Below are positions 1 to 11,445 of a stretch of DNA of 64,000 nucleotides, in pieces. Under the pieces are notes generated by a model that saw only the letters and a list, made by a program, of their open reading frames with translations, made no database searches and was not told the DNA's origin. The position numbers and the translations under genes were made by a program. Positions within the stretch are counted from its first letter, which is position 1. The number at the start of each line of letters is the position of its first letter. Source of the DNA: Bemisia tabaci (lineage: Eukaryota > Arthropoda > Insecta > Hemiptera > Aleyrodidae); NCBI RefSeq assembly GCF_918797505.1, contig NC_092798.1:8073501-8137500 (forward strand), given 5' to 3'.

Positions 1-619
1 TCCAGAGTAAAGAAGCAGCAAAGTGCGATACCACTATTCGAACTCCAGTGAGGTCAAATTGCCTACCCTCGTATTTGAAGGCGAACCGGACCGCATTATA
101 TTACTTGCCTCCTGAGTAACATTGTTTGACAAACAAAAGTCTAAATGGTCAAAACTATATCGCTACACCGCTATGGATACTCACAGAGGCAATTATAGAG
201 GCGTGAAACAGACGGGCTTAACTGCATTGCTACGTTGCACGGTTTCATTTACAAATTTACTTACTAACTCTATAGTGTTTATACAATTTCGTTTAAAATT
301 TCCTGAAGAGTTTGTTTGTACTTTGACAATTTTTTTCGGTAATGTACGACATAATATTTCCACCCGATAATAAATTGAAAAATAAGTAGTAAGCGCAATT
401 GAAGCACTGAATATTGGATCTACTTTTGGAATGTGCTCCATGTTGGTCAGTCAAGTTCACGGAGTTAGGTGGAAGTTGAAACGTTACAATGAAAGTCAGA
501 TCCCCTGCCTCTCATCCCTTCAATTACAATTTAAAGAGAGTGTATCGATGGGTACAGTTGAACCGTAGAGCAGCCAGGGGAATGACCCGCCAGGAATGCG
601 AAAAATAATAGAAGATACA

Positions 620-1170
620 CTATGGATAGACAAGTTTGGGAGGTCATTCACCCCGAGCTCGAACCCCAGGTAGGGCCATCGATGCAGCGTTCCGACCTCC
701 GCCTAGACAGGCACGATCGAATCTTCAGACGCATTGTTCCCCATGCTACCCGTTATTCAATCGCCAGCCTCCACAAAAAAATCGCAATAATTTCGCGCGA
801 AACGACAGAAAATCCTCGGAATCCCGCCAGATTCGGCAACCCGACCCGCCGACAATGCGCATGCCGCAACGGGTACATTTTTCCACGGCGTTCCCGGAAC
901 GGAACGCGGGATTTGGGAGGAATGTTGGAGGCAGGAATTTCGCAGAATCTGGGTGACGCATGCGCAGACGCTGAGTTATGCAATTGGCGGGCAATGGACC
1001 GGGATGCTGGCTGGGGCTACCTGCCTACGCCTGAATGGATGGGACGGTTCTCGCTTAAGCGGGAAGCGGCAAAGCGCCGGCTACGCCGGTTGCCGGTAAA
1101 AATGTCTAAGGTGTCAGGTCTGTGGGCACGTACATCCTCCCTGGGTTGCCGCGTCGAATTAACATAGGAT
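620..1170. other. GC-rich block in duplication, non-coding or promoter-like
   Basis: A CpG-rich block with several overlapping open frames on both strands, the longest a plus frame of 181 codons. In copy B (15963-16513) that frame is broken by small indels, which argues against coding. A GCATGCGCA palindrome at 958-966, resembling an NRF-1 type promoter site, is conserved at 16300-16308. It may be an ancestral promoter or the body of a large non-coding repeat. I see no defensible gene. Confidence 0.3.
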
Positions 1171-1424
1171 GCAAGAGTACAGTCGCGCTTCAGAAAAGAG
1201 CGTAATGTGAAGAAAATGAGCTTTTTCAGCTTTTTGAGATAAACGAAAACTCAGCGCCTACGAGAAAAAGCAAAAAATTGACTTTTCAACTTTCGGATGG
1301 AGACCAAAAGGTATTTTTTACGGCAGAGATCGGTATGCGGGTGCTTTCAAATAAAAGTCTAATTTAGCCTTCAAAGCTCCCCTCCCCCTCTTCAAAATTG
1401 TATTTTGAATTTTGGGGCAATGTA

Positions 1425-1737
1425 CACGGAGAAAAAAACTTCGTGCATGGGACCCGAAGTTGAGGTCACATGGATCTCTGAAGTTTTCGGATTCGAGATC
1501 CGAAAATTTGAGGTCTAGCTGCCGAAGTTCGGGTCAGACATCTGAAGTACCTAGGTACATACATACCGAAGGCTTCGGGTCACACATCTGAGGTACTGCG
1601 GTACTTATCGAAGTAATTTGGATGTCTGAACCGACCTTCGGCAGTTGGACATCAAGTTTTTAGATGCGTGATCCGAAAACTTCAGAGATCCATATGACCT
1701 CGAGTTAGGTCCCATGCGCGAAGTTTTTTTCTCCGTG
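1425..1737. mobile_element. I-family palindromic MITE, copy A
   Basis: A 313-bp element starting CACGGAGAAAAAAACTTCG and ending with its imperfect inverse, CGAAGTTTTTTTCTCCGTG. It is flanked by TA at 1423-1424 and 1738-1739. The arms continue inward with matching TCTCTGAAGTTTTCGG blocks, so most of the element could fold into one hairpin. The copy B counterpart is 16762-17076. TA target duplication is typical of Tc1/mariner-like elements. No coding capacity is seen. Confidence 0.8.
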
Positions 1738-1828
1738 TAAGGTTCAAAATCAGGGAATACAGCTCGTAAAGCTGAATGGTCAGGCTAAGATGTGAAATTC
1801 GACCGTGAAATGTAGTACTACCTAAAAT

Positions 1829-1950
1829 GGTCGTATTTCTGTCGAACGGAACTAAGTGCATTATGACGAGAGCCCTGTTGTGCATATATTCTTATGGCTC
1901 TCAGGGCCCATGTCTTATTGCACATAGTTCCGTTTGGCAGAAACACGTCC
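1829..1950. mobile_element. G-family MITE (about 122 bp)
   Basis: The element runs from ggtcgtatttctgtcgaacg to cgtttggcagaaacacgtcc. Its ends are inverted copies of GGACGTATTTCTGTCAAACG. The centre contains paired gagccctg/cagggc segments, so it folds on itself. The same element sits at 17168-17289 in copy B, so it predates the duplication. Other members are at 3097, 24172, 51345 and 59503. Confidence 0.8.
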
Positions 1951-2079
1951 AACTTTGCTCCAATTTCACCTCATCTCCCAAATTTTCGTCATTGTGGCCG
2001 TCTTACCGACAAAATTTAAATACAATTTCCAAGACATGTCTCGCAATTATTTCGAATGATCCCTCTCATGGAAGCGTCC

Positions 2080-2600
2080 AATGGGTTCCAGGCAGGGGGG
2101 GGGCGGCAGCCCCCTGCCCCCCTAGTTCCAGTAATGGCTGTAGCGGCAACGCAGACGATGACTCACCGGTCATCCATCGGAATGACCACGTCACGACGTC
2201 GTCGCGCTTGCCACGTCGTGCAGAAAAACCCGCAATTTTCGCGCTCCGATCAGCCCGAAATTACTGATTTCAACCGCGATCTGCCGCGCGGTCCAGGCCC
2301 TGATTCTGGCGGCAGCGGATGTAGCCAAGTGCCCCCCTCTCCGCGGTCCCCTATTGTGTTCGGGACCCTCGCCTGTTCCCTTCCGGCGATGTCGTTTCCC
2401 ATTTAAATCAGACTTCTTTTACACGGCTTCTTATGGGGGATTTTTGAGACTACACTGCGATTTGGCAACGGTGTTCTCGCCTTTCCCATGGTTCTGGACC
2501 CCCCTCCCCCTCTCATTTATGGTGGCCAATGTGGATGAGATACACTTGACGGTAGCCTCGCCGGATCCTCCCGATTGGAGTTGATGCGGGAGTAATGAGA
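2080..2600 (-). other. GC-rich block with conserved splice-donor-like site
   Basis: A CpG-rich block conserved in copy B (17410-17940). On the minus strand it reads ATGGATGACCG then GTGAGTCATC (plus 2155-2175), a strong splice-donor context. In copy B a 117-codon minus frame (17497-17850) runs straight into that donor. In copy A the same frame is shifted by an extra C near 2230 and restored by a missing G near 2310. It could be a duplicated first exon or promoter, or simply GC-rich repeat body. I do not recognise a product. Confidence 0.25.
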
Positions 2601-3096
2601 ATGAATTTCTGCACCGGTGTTGCCATTTTGCCGGGGATCGGATCAATTTTTAGTCGCAGAATCGAGTTTTAATGGTCGACCATCATAGATCAGTGAAAAT
2701 GTGATGAGGTTTGTCACCAGCATTTCAATTTCACTTTCGAGTTTTAGCATAACCATTCGACCCTTTAAGCTCAATTTTTTGAGGCCTCTGAAGATTTTTC
2801 AGGAGCCGAATTGAATTTTGCCTAAGTATCGCGGCGCATTTTAGTGAACAGTCATACGCAAAATGTACTTAAACAGGACTTGTAGTTGTGACTTTGGAAA
2901 GGTTGACGGAAAATCATCAATCAGAAGAATTAGGATCGCGGTAATTTTTAGGAGTCATGTTTAGGCAAGGTTTTTCTTTTTTTAAGTTGCCTTAAAATTG
3001 AGCCTTTGCCGATTGTATGGGAGCATTTGGTGCAATGCAATGGCGCCTGTTGGCTTGGAACGCTGGTCGAAACGTCAACTCTCGCGACCAATAATT

Positions 3097-3218
3097 GGAC
3101 GTATTTCTGTCAAATGGAACTGTGTGCATTATGACATGAGCCCTGTTACGCATACATTCTTATGGGTCTCAGAGCTCATGTCTTAATAGACATAGTTCCG
3201 TTTGACAGAAATACGTCC
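3097..3218. mobile_element. G-family MITE with AATT target duplication
   Basis: A 122-bp element with ends GGACGTATTTCTGTCAAATG and its inverse. It is flanked by AATT at 3093-3096 and 3219-3222. The matching place in copy B (18421-18430) reads aataattacggacc with a single AATT and no element. This is a filled versus empty site pair and shows insertion into copy A after duplication, or precise loss from copy B. Confidence 0.9.
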
Positions 3219-3559
3219 AATTACAGACCTACCGCCCTTCGAAATGTATGATGCTTGGCATCATCCACTACCCCAATGCACGCAGTCGTGTCTCCCACCT
3301 TGGAAATCGGCAGAATCAGCTCGTCTCATACCTGCACACCGCGACCGATCTCTCAACCTTCTTTACCTGTGAAAGGTCGCATTCCTCTTTTTACGACTTC
3401 CCTGGATCTGCCCCGTGGGTCCAGGAACGCAACCTTCCTCCTCGTCACTCTTCGAGTCTCAGATCGGCCGCCACCTCGTGCTGATCATCCTCTCAGTCGA
3501 AACTTTGATCGTATGAATTTCATATATTTATCTCTTTTTTTTGCACAATTTTACCCTTA

Positions 3560-5049
3560 TTGAAAAAACAGTTCGGTAAAAGATTCCGAACTCTTAACTT
3601 TTTGAGCTCGCCCACTCGGGAGAGCTCTTTGCGATCGATTTCTTTTAGCATTGGTAGTGTCCGTGGCGACGAATGGATGGTTCTCGTTGCCGTCGGAGGA
3701 ACGGCCAAAATCCCATTGATTTCAAGGTCTAAAAGTTGAATTTTCGCGGGTTACAGTTTTCCTCCGTCGAACATTTCCGTTCCCTCATTCAACTGAGGAT
3801 TAATTGTTTCTCGTTTGCTACACTAGAGAGCATCACTTTCCGGTGGCCGAGCAGACTTGACTCACACCAACACGAATTTGTTTGTGTATGTGTTCACCTT
3901 TATGCTAAATTATTTATATGTATTATTTTCCGTTCACATTTTCAAAAACTGAAGTCCTATTTTTTTGCTGTTCCGTTGCGATAAAATTATCAGCTGACTG
4001 CTATCTCTATGCTATCTTATTAGAGAATCTTCCAGTTTCCTCGGTTACAGAGTGTAATGGAAAATCCTTCTTTCCGATGAGACAGTGACATCCTGAATTT
4101 TTCTATTTCCGATAAAATGAAGAGACGCTCTACAAACCAGGTACTGCTTTTTGAACTCATTTATTTTCTCCCTATTTTTTACGAAGTACTATACTTACTT
4201 TCCAGATAAATCTTAATAATTTTGTGAAAGACGAAGAATAAATGTGATAGAATTTTACACATGATTGTCCGCAGGAAAAGAAGGTTTATAGTTTACAGAT
4301 TCAAATTTACTTGTTATGTGAAAGACTCGTGTTGAGTTTTGTTGAAAAATTAGATTGTACAAGGTAATATGTACTCATATTAATGGGCTAGTTCAAAAGC
4401 GGATTCAGCAATTTGGCAACACTGCCTTCCTTCCATTTAAACCTGTGTTGAATAATCGATTCTTGGCGGAGCACTTGGCCCCTCCTGGAATCGATACATT
4501 TACATATGTTTAAATGAGGAAAGAACAATGTTGCCAAATTTTTGGATCTGATAATGCGCTGGTCACAGAATTTTTGTTGATGTACGTTTTTTGCCGAGTT
4601 TTACATTTTATAACCAGAGCAAATATGCGTTACATTGACTAATAATGGGCCTGTTGCAAACTTTTGCTAGAGCAAAAATAAGAGTTGTTTCCTATAGATA
4701 ATGCCTCAAAAATCACGATGAGCGCATCGGAAAACTCTGAAATGCACTCATAACTTCACAATCTGCGTAAGAAATTTGCGTTTTTTTGAGCTTCCCGCTT
4801 CAAAAACGATACTACGGCATAGGTGAACATTTTGTTAGAAGAGTCGCTCCATCGTCGGCAATATTCATCATGATTCAGTTTATTTATTGCGGTGTGAAAA
4901 ATTTGTCATGTTAATAGTTTCACGAAGGCGAGCTCTCCAACACAGTAGTGTTGGAACCAGCAGCTTGTTTTTATTTTATGAAACTAAAAAGTTCGATATG
5001 TGCAATATGCACCTAAGTTCGGAATCTTTTACTGAACGTCTTTTTCAGA
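3560..5049. mobile_element. Long TIR element, about 1.5 kb, non-coding
   Basis: Bounded by a roughly 33-bp imperfect inverted repeat. The left end includes GTTCGGTAAAAGATTCCGAA and the right end AGTTCGGAATCTTTTACTGA. The interior (3600-4970) is AT-rich, has no long frame, and contains a smaller palindromic unit at 4401-4550. Copy B keeps both ends but only about 25 bp of interior (18763-18893). It is a non-autonomous element of unassigned superfamily. Confidence 0.6.
4401..4550. mobile_element. Small palindromic unit nested in long TIR element
   Basis: The left arm includes aatttggcaacactgccttc and the right arm aacaatgttgccaaattt. Each arm is followed inward by an atttaaa block and an aatcgat block in the middle. 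Similar blocks (atcgattctt, catttaaa, aatgggga) recur in the elements at 30240, 55608 and 56892. A related decayed unit lies near 34261-34440. Boundaries are approximate. Confidence 0.45.
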
Positions 5050-5060
5050 GTGCATTCAAA

Positions 5061-5568
5061 CAATGGAGATGTTGCATGTGTGAGGGATTTGCGATTTGAC
5101 TGTTGTTTCTTACGTAAAAGTTCGCGAGAAACACGATGGTGTCACTGGTTTTCTCTGAAATCATCTCCCAAGCTCAAAAAAAGCTCTCAAAGTGAGGCCA
5201 AAATGGAGGGGATATTCCGCCCTACCCTGAGAGTCCACCTCTACATCAAAACAAACTCTCCATGCAAAGATAGGGAGCAAATACATTCACAGGGCTGCCT
5301 TCATTTGGGGACTCCAAAACTGAAAACACGGCATCATTGCTGATGTATTTGCTCCCTATCTTTGCATGGAGAGTTTGTCTTGATGTAGAGGTGGACTCTC
5401 AGGTAGGGCGGGATATCCCCTCCATTTTGGCCTCACTTTGAGAGCTTTTTTTGAGCTTGGGAGTTGATTTCAGAGAAAACCAGTGGCACCATCGTGTTTC
5501 CCGCGAACTTTTACATAAGAAACAGCAGTCAAATCGCAAATCCCTCACATATGCAACATCTCCATTTT
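5061..5568. mobile_element. H-family foldback element, copy A
   Basis: Two arms of about 230-240 bp are near-perfect inverted copies (left 5061-5290, right about 5340-5568), separated by a roughly 55-bp unique spacer. The ends read caatggagatgttgcatgtg and its inverse. Other members are 18898-19332 (internally deleted) and 48218-48722. If transcribed it would form a long double-stranded hairpin. No coding capacity is seen. Confidence 0.85.
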
Positions 5569-5850
5569 CATAGCAAGTGATGAAAGTAAGTGAATTCGAC
5601 CCGAAAAATGGCAACACTGTTTAATGCATCTCCGCCGAGGCCGTCGTCTGTCCGCGGCTTTATAATTGCGCCCGGAGACAAAATATCCGGAGACGCGGCT
5701 CTGTCCCATTGCAATCATGAACGAAATAACCTAGAGACCTCGCGTTAATGACTTTTCCCGAGACGAAGCATTTTTGAGGCCCTGCGCTGGCTCTCCATAG
5801 CAATGCACAAAATGGGTGCGACGAAAGTCGGTTTCGGGATACCTGCAATA

Positions 5851-6106
5851 CTGCCATGCCAAGTAAAAACGCCATAAATGAACTTTTAGATGTTGCTAGG
5901 TTCCCTTCGATAAAAGCCGAATTTAATTGGAAAATTTTTAATATTTTTCGTCAAATTTTTCGAACGATTTTGTTCGCGATTTGATCTAAAATACCCGAAA
6001 ATTCCAAGGATTAATATGAATAACTTGCCTCAAAAATCCATGTTTTATTCGGAGAAATTTAGCAACTTTCGAATGTTTATACGGCTTTTTTCCTTAGAAC
6101 GGTGTG
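5851..6106. mobile_element. P-family MITE, diverged copy
   Basis: A diverged member of the commonest family here (consensus ends CTGCCGTGCTAAGGAAAAAC ... GTTTTTCCTTAGCACGGCAG, length about 253 bp). The left end is ctgccatgccaagtaaaaac and the right end tccttagaacggtg. It has a counterpart at 19621-19874 in copy B, so it was present before the duplication. Confidence 0.7.
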
Positions 6107-6458
6107 AATACTATTGTGCGTATAATTATGACTGATGCATGACCTATCGAGCTGCTTGACGAGAGAGTTTTTCAAACTGGCAGGGGCGGTCTGGCCAGGT
6201 TTCCGCACATATACGATTCAGTTGAACTACGTTGAGCAGAAACAAACAAACAAGCAAACAACATTTTTTTGAGGGGAGGGGCTGCTTTGAGCTCAACTTT
6301 TTCTACTGATGAAAATTGAAAACTGAAGAAAAGTAGGTACTTTGAGTATGAAACTTAAGGTTGGATTGTATCTTTTACTGTCAGTAGAGTTTTCCGACTA
6401 GGAAAATATTGCTTTTCAGAGCTGAGTATTATAAAAGTATGGCCATCTCAACACTTTA

Positions 6459-7008
6459 CTACGGTAAAAGTGCCACTCCCTGTTTGATCGGCAAGCTTTT
6501 GGCTTTCATTATAGCCCTTTCGCCTCCAGCTCTGGACCAAAGTAAACATACAAGATGCCTAAAGAGTTCTAGACGTGTCGGGATTTCCTAATTTTGAACT
6601 TCTAAAATGCGTTATTAACAAACTTTAATTAAGAATTAACTTTTTTTCGGAGTATAATTCATTTTTCCTTCATAGCACAAAATCCTCTCGGTCCGTTTTG
6701 TTTACATGATCCTAGAGCATGTTCCCTGAGAGCTTCATAAAAAGACTAAATCTAACGAACCAATCAGAGAGCAGCGCAGACATGGCAATACTCTCCCTTA
6801 CATGCACTTCATCCGGTCTTAAGTTGGCAACACTTCAACCACTTGCCCACTCTACCGACTCGTCACCTAAGGGACCTTCACAGAAGTCACGGAAACTTTA
6901 AAAAGCTCACCGGTGTAAAACTTTCTGCCTCTTCGCGTAATAAAGATACCCGGAAGTGCCGACGACAGCACCGAAGACAGCCAAAACCGCCTTAGTTCTG
7001 CCGCGCAT
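6459..7008 (-). CDS. Candidate two-exon gene, 56-residue single-pass membrane protein
   Basis: The minus-strand ATG at 7008-7006 (context gaagaagATGc) opens a 98-nt coding exon ending CACCG before GTGAGC (6911/6910). After a 379-nt intron ending tttggtccag, exon 2 (6531-6459) continues in phase to TAG. The product is 56 residues: a basic N-terminus (MRGRTK), a hydrophobic span at residues 7-24 (AVLAVFGAVVG...YLYY), and a basic tail. This layout is common in small mitochondrial inner-membrane proteins; residues 1-32 loosely recall assembly factors such as PET117, but I do not identify it. No canonical AATAAA was found just downstream. The start and donor are good and exon 2 is short, so the second half is less certain. 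It lies just outside duplication copy A. Confidence 0.45.
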
Positions 7009-7354
7009 CTTCTTCAACTTTCAACACACTTTATTCACTTCTCCACCGAATTTTAAAGTCTAATTCACTATTAAAAGCTCCCGTTCGACGAGATAAAAGT
7101 TCTGAGGGCGTCCTCTAATTTCAAAGTCGCGAGAACAGCGATCGAGAAGCTTTCGACGCGACGCCTCGGTATGTAACACTGCTCTCCTAGCGTCGACTGT
7201 CATTACAGCCAATCAGCAGACGTGCTTCGATGGCTTCTGTGTACTGCGCTTAATTTATTTGATCTTTTGATTCGTTTTGTCGTCCTGAAGCTGTTTTTTT
7301 TTTCTATTGATCCTCGGCGAATTAACCGAGACTCGCTCGCTTCGTTACGTAAAA
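7009..7354 (-). promoter_or_regulatory. Presumed upstream region of the 56-residue gene
   Basis: Upstream of the minus-strand ATG at 7008. It is moderately GC-rich around 7080-7200 and then AT-rich. No clear TATA box or initiator could be assigned by eye. It ends at the D-family element that starts at 7355. Otherwise I see nothing here. Confidence 0.2.
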
Positions 7355-7905
7355 ATGGACCACTAGACAAGGCACGAATTCAAGCATTCTGATGCATGTT
7401 TCTTAACCAGAATTTCACGTAGAGCACGATTCGCGCAACGAAAATTACTGAAACCAACTCCTTATGAAGATATTAACCTTTTTATTTCACATTGGTTACG
7501 CGGATTTTGAACTGCGCGCTCATAAGAAACTCAAAGCTCTACGTGAGTCAAATCGCGCACTACAACATTTCAGCAAGCCTCTCAATCGAGCAATGTTCAT
7601 TTTCCCTCCGTGTGTTGTTCAAACTATAAGCAATTTGCTATAGCTGAGCCAAAGCGTCAAGATTGAGGTTGCCAGATTTTTATATCGCAAGAGACTGTCA
7701 TGATAACTTTTAGCTCGCGATGTGAATCACGCAGAACAATGAGTTTTCATGAGCGGGTGGTTTGAATTCACACATCAGGAATCATTGAATATCTTGGTTA
7801 GGAGTTGATTTCGGTAATTTTCGTTGTGCGTATCGTGTCTACGTGAAATTTTGGTCAAGAAACATGTATCAGAATGCTGAAATTCGTACCTTGTCTAGTG
7901 GTCCA
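7355..7905. mobile_element. D-family MITE (551 bp), copy 1
   Basis: Starts ATGGACCACTAGACAAGG and ends CCTTGTCTAGTGGTCCAT. Long subterminal inverted repeats follow (aattTCACGTaga/ctACGTGAAAtt; agctctacgtga). A second copy of exactly the same length lies at 13455-14005 in the opposite orientation. The target duplication is unclear because the terminal ATGG/CCAT is itself symmetric. A decayed half may lie near 58710-58835. Non-coding. Confidence 0.85.
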
Positions 7906-7986
7906 TTATGGGACTCTATGTCTGATGGAACACGGTAGAAATAAAATTGGGACCGATGAAAGTGGCGAATAAAGAACTCGGAGGAA

Positions 7987-8233
7987 TTGAGGGGCTTGGA
8001 GGACAAGGCGCATAAGTGCAGTTTTTTTAAAAAATTGAGGTGTTGATGATTTCAAGTAAAATAAGCCTTAATGCATATCCTGTGAAAATTCGCCCCAAAT
8101 TTCAATTTTTAAGCATCAAAAAGTCAGTTTAGACTTTCTTTCCGCCATAAGGATCCATGTAATTTCAAAACTTCAAACACGTATTTCTCGAAATAGCAAA
8201 AACTGCACTTCATGCGCCTTGTCCTCCGATTCC
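7987..8233. mobile_element. F-family MITE
   Basis: The ends are TTGAGGGGCTTGGAGGACAA at left and cgccttgtcctccgattccc at right. The next bases inward also pair (ggcgcataagtgcag / ctgcacttcatgcgcc). Related copies are 8299-8546, 23518-23720 and 44206-44460. Confidence 0.75.
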
Positions 8234-8298
8234 CTTACATAAAACATATTTTTGATGAAAAAATTAATTAAAAACACGAAGATTACAAGGAAAGTCAC

Positions 8299-8546
8299 CG
8301 GTCCTTAGGACAAGACGCTAAACTAAAATGCTTGATACAACTATATCAACCTCTGAGCCGCTCAAATTGCATCAATCGATTTGAAGGCGAACTTGATTTC
8401 TCACTCCCGTTTTTGGATGAGGAAAGTGAAACATGCATGCTTCATAACCACCAAACTTCGATTGTTGTAATTTTGAAACTTCAGAAATGTATTTCTCGAA
8501 ATTGCAAAAACTGCGCTTATGCGCCTTGTCCTTCTAGCCCCTCAAT
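8299..8546. mobile_element. F-family MITE, diverged
   Basis: The left end is decayed (ggtccttaggacaagacgc). The right end is well kept (gcgccttgtccttctagccc ctcaa). It lies only about 65 bp from another F copy, as if two insertions clustered. Confidence 0.55.
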
Positions 8547-9063
8547 TCAGCCTGAATTTTTTCTTCTCTCTTGCTGATGAAAAATTTTCCTGCATCGAAC
8601 AGGTTTTTTCGGTCAGTCCTCGAGTTTCCCAATCTCTATAGGTTCAGAAAATTTACTCATAATCAGACCTCTGAAATTTCGAAATTTTTCCACTTCCCGC
8701 ACAGCCAGGCTGTAAATCCATCTGGCACTAAAACTCATTTCAACTTATTCCTCGCTGAGAAACGATTGTCACACGCTTATTTTTAGAGGCAATTTTTTTT
8801 AGAGAGTGCTCTCTCAGGGTAACATTAGAGCGGTTACGGCTCAATTTATTGGCTAACCTTGGGAAATAAGTGAACTAATGGACCGCAGCGGGAAAATCTG
8901 CATTGAGATGAAACGCGGCTAATTGAGCAGAATAAGCAAGTCGCAAAGCGTGAAAATACGGAAGGACGGAAGAGACTGAATATTTCGCACTTTTTCGCCG
9001 ATTCGTTCATTAGATAGCTCCGGATTTTTAGGTTACGCTTGCACCGATTTAAGCGAATTCAAT
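8547..9063. other. Unassigned sequence
   Basis: AT-rich intergenic-type sequence. Short open frames only, no splice-supported exon, and no inverted repeat long enough to call. Confidence 0.4.
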
Positions 9064-9192
9064 CAGTATGTTGGAGCTTTTTTGCCAATGTGCGTTAAAA
9101 TTCAGCATAAAGTTGAAAATCTCAATGCAAAGGGAAAAAGTTCACATGAGCACAGTTCTCCCTCAAAAAACACAAAAAACTCCAACATACTG
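9064..9192. mobile_element. L-family short MITE
   Basis: A 129-bp element with ends cagtatgttggagctttttt and its inverse aaaaaactccaacatactg. A second, left-truncated copy lies inverted at about 36965-37081. Confidence 0.65.
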
Positions 9193-9239
9193 TCTTACGA
9201 CCCGTGCGTCCACCGCAATCAGTTTGTGTAAACTCAATC

Positions 9240-9426
9240 AATAGTGTATTCGAAAGTCACTAATATTTTTCCTAGAAATTTTCATATTCTTCAAATCAAA
9301 TTGCGAATTATATTCTCTGAGAAACGGGGAAAAAATATCTCATGGTTTTCTCGAGAATTCGTATTTTATCGAAGGAAATTAGGCAACGCCTGCTGACTTA
9401 TACGACGTTTTTCCCTCACGCGGCAG
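9240..9426. mobile_element. P-family MITE, right half only
   Basis: The right arm is recognisable (gaaattaggcaacgcctg ... tacgacgtttttccctcacg cggcag). The left terminus is not found, so this is a truncated or decayed copy. Confidence 0.5.
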
Positions 9427-11445
9427 CAGGGGGGTGCAACGAAGAGGGGCATGGGGGAGGGGGTGGAGGTTGCATATCCCAGCGTTGCGAACATGCGAAC
9501 AAGCACCTGCCGGAATCTGTGGATCGAGGATCCCTTTGGAGAGATCGGGAGGGATACAGGGAGGCTGGATGCACGGAGCCGGCGCTAGGGTGGCGCCAGA
9601 CATTCCAGACGACGCCCTTCGCCGCCTGGCAGCGCTGTCTAGCGGACCAATTCGACCCTAGCTCACGCTGTTCCCACCGGGCGTATCCTCCTAGACAGGA
9701 CCAGGATCCGGAAACCTGGCTTACAAAATTTCTCTCTAATAGCAGCAGCTTTTACTCAATATTCGAAAAGTGTATGTTTGCACCGAATCCAGAGTGACTA
9801 TAATTTTAGACCTCAAAATAAAATTCAAATAAACACAATTTTCCTTAATAATTGTACTTAAGATCGAAAAATGATAAATTTAATCGGAATACATTCATTT
9901 CATTCATTGAATTCATTTGGTTTTTCAAAAATGAGGATCTCATGATAGGATCAGTACCCCTCTCGCTCGATTAACATGTATTTTCTCTTAGTTATCTTGC
10001 TTTTCCCTCCTTAGAATATAGATTTTAGAGGATGGAAAGATTGAGAGGCTCAAAAGAAGAAAAACTAGATTTAATTTAAAAGAAAATTGGATGGAAGTTT
10101 AGGGTACGCAGTATTGATATTTGATATTAAAAGGAAAGCTCTTTGGGATGATGTACACCTAAATATCCTTGTGTATTTAGTACCTATCCTTACACAAACC
10201 CATAAAAAATAGTGCATATTCCGACTTTAAAAATCAATCTCTCTCATTCTTCCCGGAATGGGTCAAAAGAGGAATCCGAAAATTCCATTGATATTTTACT
10301 TCAACTTTGAAGGTTGTTGATTTTCAGCTCCGATTATTGATTTTTTTTTTTTTTTAAAAAATATGGATGGCAATAGTTTTTTTCCGATACGAGGATAGGG
10401 CAGAGAAGATTTTAGAGAATAGTAAAAGTAAAATAAGTTCAACATAATTAGAGTTAGTATTTCGCTCGGTTAAAAGTTACCACCATTTTTGAATACAGAG
10501 AGGCTTCTAATAGAATCGAGATTTAGAAATAACTGATATCAAAATCCGGTCTTTTGCTTTAAAAATAATTTAAGGCAGAAATGTACCGGCCGACAGACTG
10601 ATTCTCATACATAAACCCTGAAAATACTTCATGCATTCCGAAAAAAAACCTTCATTTTGCGTCTGAGAAAGATAGGCAGGTAACAAGGAGACACTTATCG
10701 AGGAAGCCTCGCATACATGCAACAAGAACATTGTCTGGCGCATTGACCCCGTCCAATTACATTACCGAAAAAGGTAATCGATTCTCGAATTAAATCCACA
10801 GCAATTACGAGCCGCGAGACCAATTAGTCGGTGATAATTGCTCAATCCGTCTGCGCATAATTAAATACCTAGACCAAGCACATTCTATTCGTAGGTATCG
10901 AACTGTAGCAGACAGACACCTAACCTCACTCCGAACTCCGCAAGCGAGCAAATAAAGAGGGGGAAAAGGTGTGAAAGCACTCAAGGATCGAAAACCGCGT
11001 GAATCAAAAAAAGAACAACGAGAAGATAAGCGGTTTCGAGGGCGGGGACGGGATTTTGAGGTTAGAGCAGAGGGCTTACCCGGCGTTTTCGACGACCGCG
11101 CGGTCGGTTTTGGACGTGCAGCCGCCCATGGCTCAGAATTTCGCGCACTGAACTCACGGGAACAAAGCTTCGCGGAAGTTGCGGGATTTGCGGAACTTGA
11201 AACGTAGCGGGAACACGGAAATAAATCGGGCGGCACTCATTTACGCACGACGCACTCCGGGTCGGACTCGCTCGGAAGACACGACAAGACAGACATCCCC
11301 TAAATTGAGGGGTTGCATGCGGATCGATACTTTTTCCCGCGCTCTTTCGATTCAGCTGCCCATTTCGACCCCCCCCCCCCGCCCCCGTCGCCCCGGCGCG
11401 GCGCTCGCAGTTGCTCCTGCTCCTGAGCTCTGACTCTACGCGGCG
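9427..11445. other. Gene-free stretch with two GC-rich patches
   Basis: 9427-9720 is GC-rich, with overlapping frames of 75-151 codons in several registers and no supporting splice or poly(A) signals. 9730-10800 is AT-rich and featureless apart from a T13 run near 10342. 10930-11445 is CpG-rich with minus frames of 143 and 153 codons that overlap each other in different registers. That overlap suggests a promoter or GC island more than a gene. No product can be named. Confidence 0.35.

Larger units (their letters stand above)
1..6198. repeat. Segmental duplication, copy A
   Basis: Nearly the whole stretch is matched in the same orientation by about 14503-19957. Matching sequence is already present within the first bases of the window, so the true left edge may lie outside. 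On the right the match stops after ctggccagg (6190-6198): copy A continues tttccg and copy B continues gggtgc. By eye the copies are highly similar. They differ mainly by whole-element insertions or deletions: copy A carries an extra G element at 3097-3218 and a full 3560-5049 element, and it lacks the J element found in copy B. No large gene is visible inside. Confidence 0.9.

Noticed and set aside
622..1167. A 181-codon plus-strand frame in duplication copy A
   Set aside because: The copy B counterpart is broken by small indels and the composition is Arg-rich as expected from GC-rich DNA. There is no splice or poly(A) support.
9342..9797. A 151-codon frame over a GC-rich patch, and a CTCF-like motif near 9585-9600
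   Set aside because: Three registers are open at once, and the motif has an extra base relative to the CTCF core. Neither is supported.
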